Assembly (NCBI RefSeq): GCF_001045445.1
Contig: NZ_LFNF01000003.1
Coordinates: forward strand, 558,001-622,000
Length of the DNA stretch: 64,000 nt
Reading direction: 5' to 3'
Source of the DNA: Chryseobacterium sp. BLS98
Lineage (GTDB): Bacteria > Bacteroidota > Bacteroidia > Flavobacteriales > Weeksellaceae
The notes below the pieces were generated by a model that worked only from the letters and a program-made list of their open reading frames with translations, did no database searches and had not been told where the DNA came from. Shown in pieces: positions 62,549-64,000 of the stretch (the first letter of the stretch is position 1; the number at the start of each line of letters is the position of its first letter). The position numbers were made by a program, and so were the translations under genes.

Positions 62549-63811
62549 ATGAAAAAACTGCTGTTATCCGCTATACTGTTCACAGCGCTCGTATCGTGTA
62601 AAGAAGACGACAAAATGAACAACCAGGATATCAATTACGCCAAACTTCCTCAGGAATTTCCTTTTTCAAATCTGGTGACCATTAATGGAGTAGATGTCAT
62701 TAACGGTGGATTCGGTTCCGGTGCAGCCGCACATCCGAATAGAAAAGGAGAATTTTATGTAATCACCGATCGTGGTCCGAATACAGATTACCTGAACGGG
62801 AAGAAATTTCCGGCCCCGGATTTTACCCCAACCATTATGCACTTTAAAATCAATGCAGAAGGGAATATTGAAGTGATCAAATATATTAAACTGAAAAATC
62901 CTTCAGGCAAACCAATCACCGGTCTTCCAAACCCTGCAGGAATGGGAAGTACAGGAGAAACAGCCTATGATTCATCAGGAAATGTTTTAGGAACGGATAA
63001 TTACGGACTGGACAGTGAGAGTATTGTAGCTGCAGCAGACGGAACTTTTTGGGTGTCCGATGAATACGGTCCGCACATCGTTCATTATAGTGCAGACGGA
63101 GTAGAGCTGGAAAGAATAAGCCCGATAGGAGTGAATACCGGACCAAGAAAACTGCCTGCTGTTCTGGCAAAAAGAAGAGCCAACAGAGGAATGGAAGGAT
63201 TGTGCATCACTCCGGACGGGAAAACATTGATAGGAACAATACAGTCTACCATGTATGTGCCAACGAAAGCCTTGGCTACAAACACAACCTTAACAAGAAT
63301 CGTTACTTTCGATATTGCAACCGGACAAACCAAACAGTATCTGTACAAGCAAAACGGTGGCGGTTCAGATTCGGTATGTGATATTACAGCGATCAGCAAT
63401 ACAGAATTCCTGGTCATCGAAAGAGACGGCAACTTCGGATCGCAGGGTGGTACCAAAAAGGTATACAGGATCAATATAGCCGGTGCTTCAGATGTCAACG
63501 GAACCGATATTACAGCTGTAGACGGGATGAAAATCAATAATAAAACGCTGGAACAATCGACCTGGGATGAAATTGCCAATGCAGGCATAAAACCGGTGTC
63601 CAAAGTTTTAGCAGTAGACCTGGTTGCAAAATTAGGCTATGAGCATGATAAATTTGAAGGCATTGTTTATTTGGGAAATAATAAACTGGCAGTCTTCAAT
63701 GATGATGATTTTGGGATCTTAGACGACGGGAACGGAAATCCGAAAGCCAAGATCCTTCCTAAAACCGGGAAAGTAGATAAAGGAACAATGTATGTAGTCG
63801 ATATTCAATAA
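62549..63811 (+). CDS. Phytase-like (esterase-like activity) lipoprotein
   Basis: 420 residues. Signal peptide with lipobox ALVSC (cysteine about residue 17), so an envelope lipoprotein. The remainder is a PF13449-type beta-propeller: GSGAAAHPNRKGEFYVITDR (about 58-77) with GPNTDYLNG, GLDSESIVAAADGTFWVSDE (about 152-171) with YGPHIVHY, RRANRGMEGLCITPDGKTLI (about 205-224), and KFEGIVYLGNNKLAVFNDDD near the end. Such proteins are annotated as esterase-like activity of phytase; the real substrate is unknown but phosphate esters are plausible. A promoter-like TATTTTCG lies at 62525-62532. Confidence 0.85.
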   Translation: MKKLLLSAILFTALVSCKEDDKMNNQDINYAKLPQEFPFSNLVTINGVDVINGGFGSGAAAHPNRKGEFYVITDRGPNTDYLNGKKFPAPDFTPTIMHFKINAEGNIEVIKYIKLKNPSGKPITGLPNPAGMGSTGETAYDSSGNVLGTDNYGLDSESIVAAADGTFWVSDEYGPHIVHYSADGVELERISPIGVNTGPRKLPAVLAKRRANRGMEGLCITPDGKTLIGTIQSTMYVPTKALATNTTLTRIVTFDIATGQTKQYLYKQNGGGSDSVCDITAISNTEFLVIERDGNFGSQGGTKKVYRINIAGASDVNGTDITAVDGMKINNKTLEQSTWDEIANAGIKPVSKVLAVDLVAKLGYEHDKFEGIVYLGNNKLAVFNDDDFGILDDGNGNPKAKILPKTGKVDKGTMYVVDIQ

Positions 63812-63826
63812 TTAGATTTTTTAAAG

Positions 63827-63858
63827 AAAACGGCGGCATCGAAGATGCCGCCGTTTTT
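63827..63858 (+). terminator. Terminator between convergent genes
   Basis: AAAACGGCGGCATC / GATGCCGCCGTTTTT with a GAA loop. Strong GC-rich stem between the phytase-like gene and tpiA. Confidence 0.9.
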
Positions 63859-63908
63859 GATTGTATGGGTTTGTAAAATATTCAATAGGAATGGGCCTTA
63901 GCCAAAGT

Positions 63909-64000
63909 TTACGAATTAAATCCCTCAATAATTTTAGAAAAATCCTCCAGTTTTAAAGCTGCGCCCCCGATTAATCCACCATCAATATCAGGCTGGGAGA
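63909..64000 (-). CDS. tpiA: Triose-phosphate isomerase (C-terminal 30 residues only)
   Basis: The visible end reads SQPDIDGGLIGGAALKLEDF and then SKIIEGFNS followed by a stop codon (63911-63909). GGLIGGAALK is the phosphate-binding loop near the C-terminus of the enzyme that interconverts dihydroxyacetone phosphate and glyceraldehyde-3-phosphate. The start lies beyond the right edge of the window. Confidence 0.85.
   Translation of the reverse strand, partial: SQPDIDGGLIGGAALKLEDFSKIIEGFNS

Overview
The window looks like a chromosome segment from a Chryseobacterium-type member of the Flavobacteriia (Bacteroidota). The evidence is an AT-rich sequence, promoters of the Bacteroidota form (TAnnTTTG close to the start codon, few Shine-Dalgarno sites), a type IX secretion C-terminal domain, TonB-receptor-like beta-barrels, DUF1501/DUF1800 and DUF2975/HTH pairs, and Fe-S L-serine dehydratase, alanine dehydrogenase, DnaG and ClpP sequences of flavobacterial type. 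No prophage, insertion sequence, CRISPR array, rRNA or ordinary tRNA gene is visible.

Layout. 1-6.7 kb: a sugar transporter (cut at the left edge), pnp, and a MarR regulator followed by an outer-membrane beta-barrel. 6.9-11.9 kb: an ABC ATPase with a permease fused to an M1 peptidase, then a DUF2975/HTH pair. 12.1-18.0 kb: a TfoX-like protein, a four-gene nucleotidyltransferase / ATP-grasp / Sir2 / nucleotidyltransferase operon, a 44-residue protein, a WYL-domain regulator and a HopJ-like protein. 18.3-31.0 kb: an accessory region with large secreted thrombospondin-type-3-repeat proteins, TPR-HTH membrane regulators, two small HTH proteins and a decayed duplicate gene. 31.2-34.8 kb: an rtcB operon with an unusual RNA locus. 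34.9-48.4 kb: DUF1501/DUF1800, a porin, glucokinase, two YceI proteins, a hydrolase, an ammonium channel, L-serine dehydratase, attenuator-controlled tyrA and several secreted proteins. 48.5-55.1 kb: a Kef-type antiporter, a LytTR two-component system, alanine dehydrogenase and tsaE. 55.2-64 kb: two tandem secreted lipases with a relic of a third, dnaG, clpP, a phytase-like lipoprotein and the end of tpiA.

The most interesting system is a probable RNA-repair regulon in two places. Between rtcB and a 585-residue protein of unknown family lies a 108-nt RNA with complete tRNA acceptor, D and T arms, whose anticodon arm is replaced by a bulged helix. The same helix occurs three more times just downstream as free hairpins, with compensatory base changes, and the copy in the tRNA-like RNA is circularly permuted relative to them. 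The rtcB promoter and the promoter of the nucleotidyltransferase/Sir2/ATP-grasp operon 15 kb away share an identical 19-bp operator (TGCGCA-N7-TGCGTA), and in both it lies exactly 9 nt from a TTAyTTTGC promoter box. The WYL regulator beside the second operon is the obvious candidate to bind it. Function is inferred; the sequence patterns are directly visible.

Other points are a tyrosine-codon leader peptide and terminator in front of tyrA, a DnaG primase lacking its zinc-binding cysteines, and degenerate 7-9 bp tandem arrays that repeatedly abut gene stop codons.
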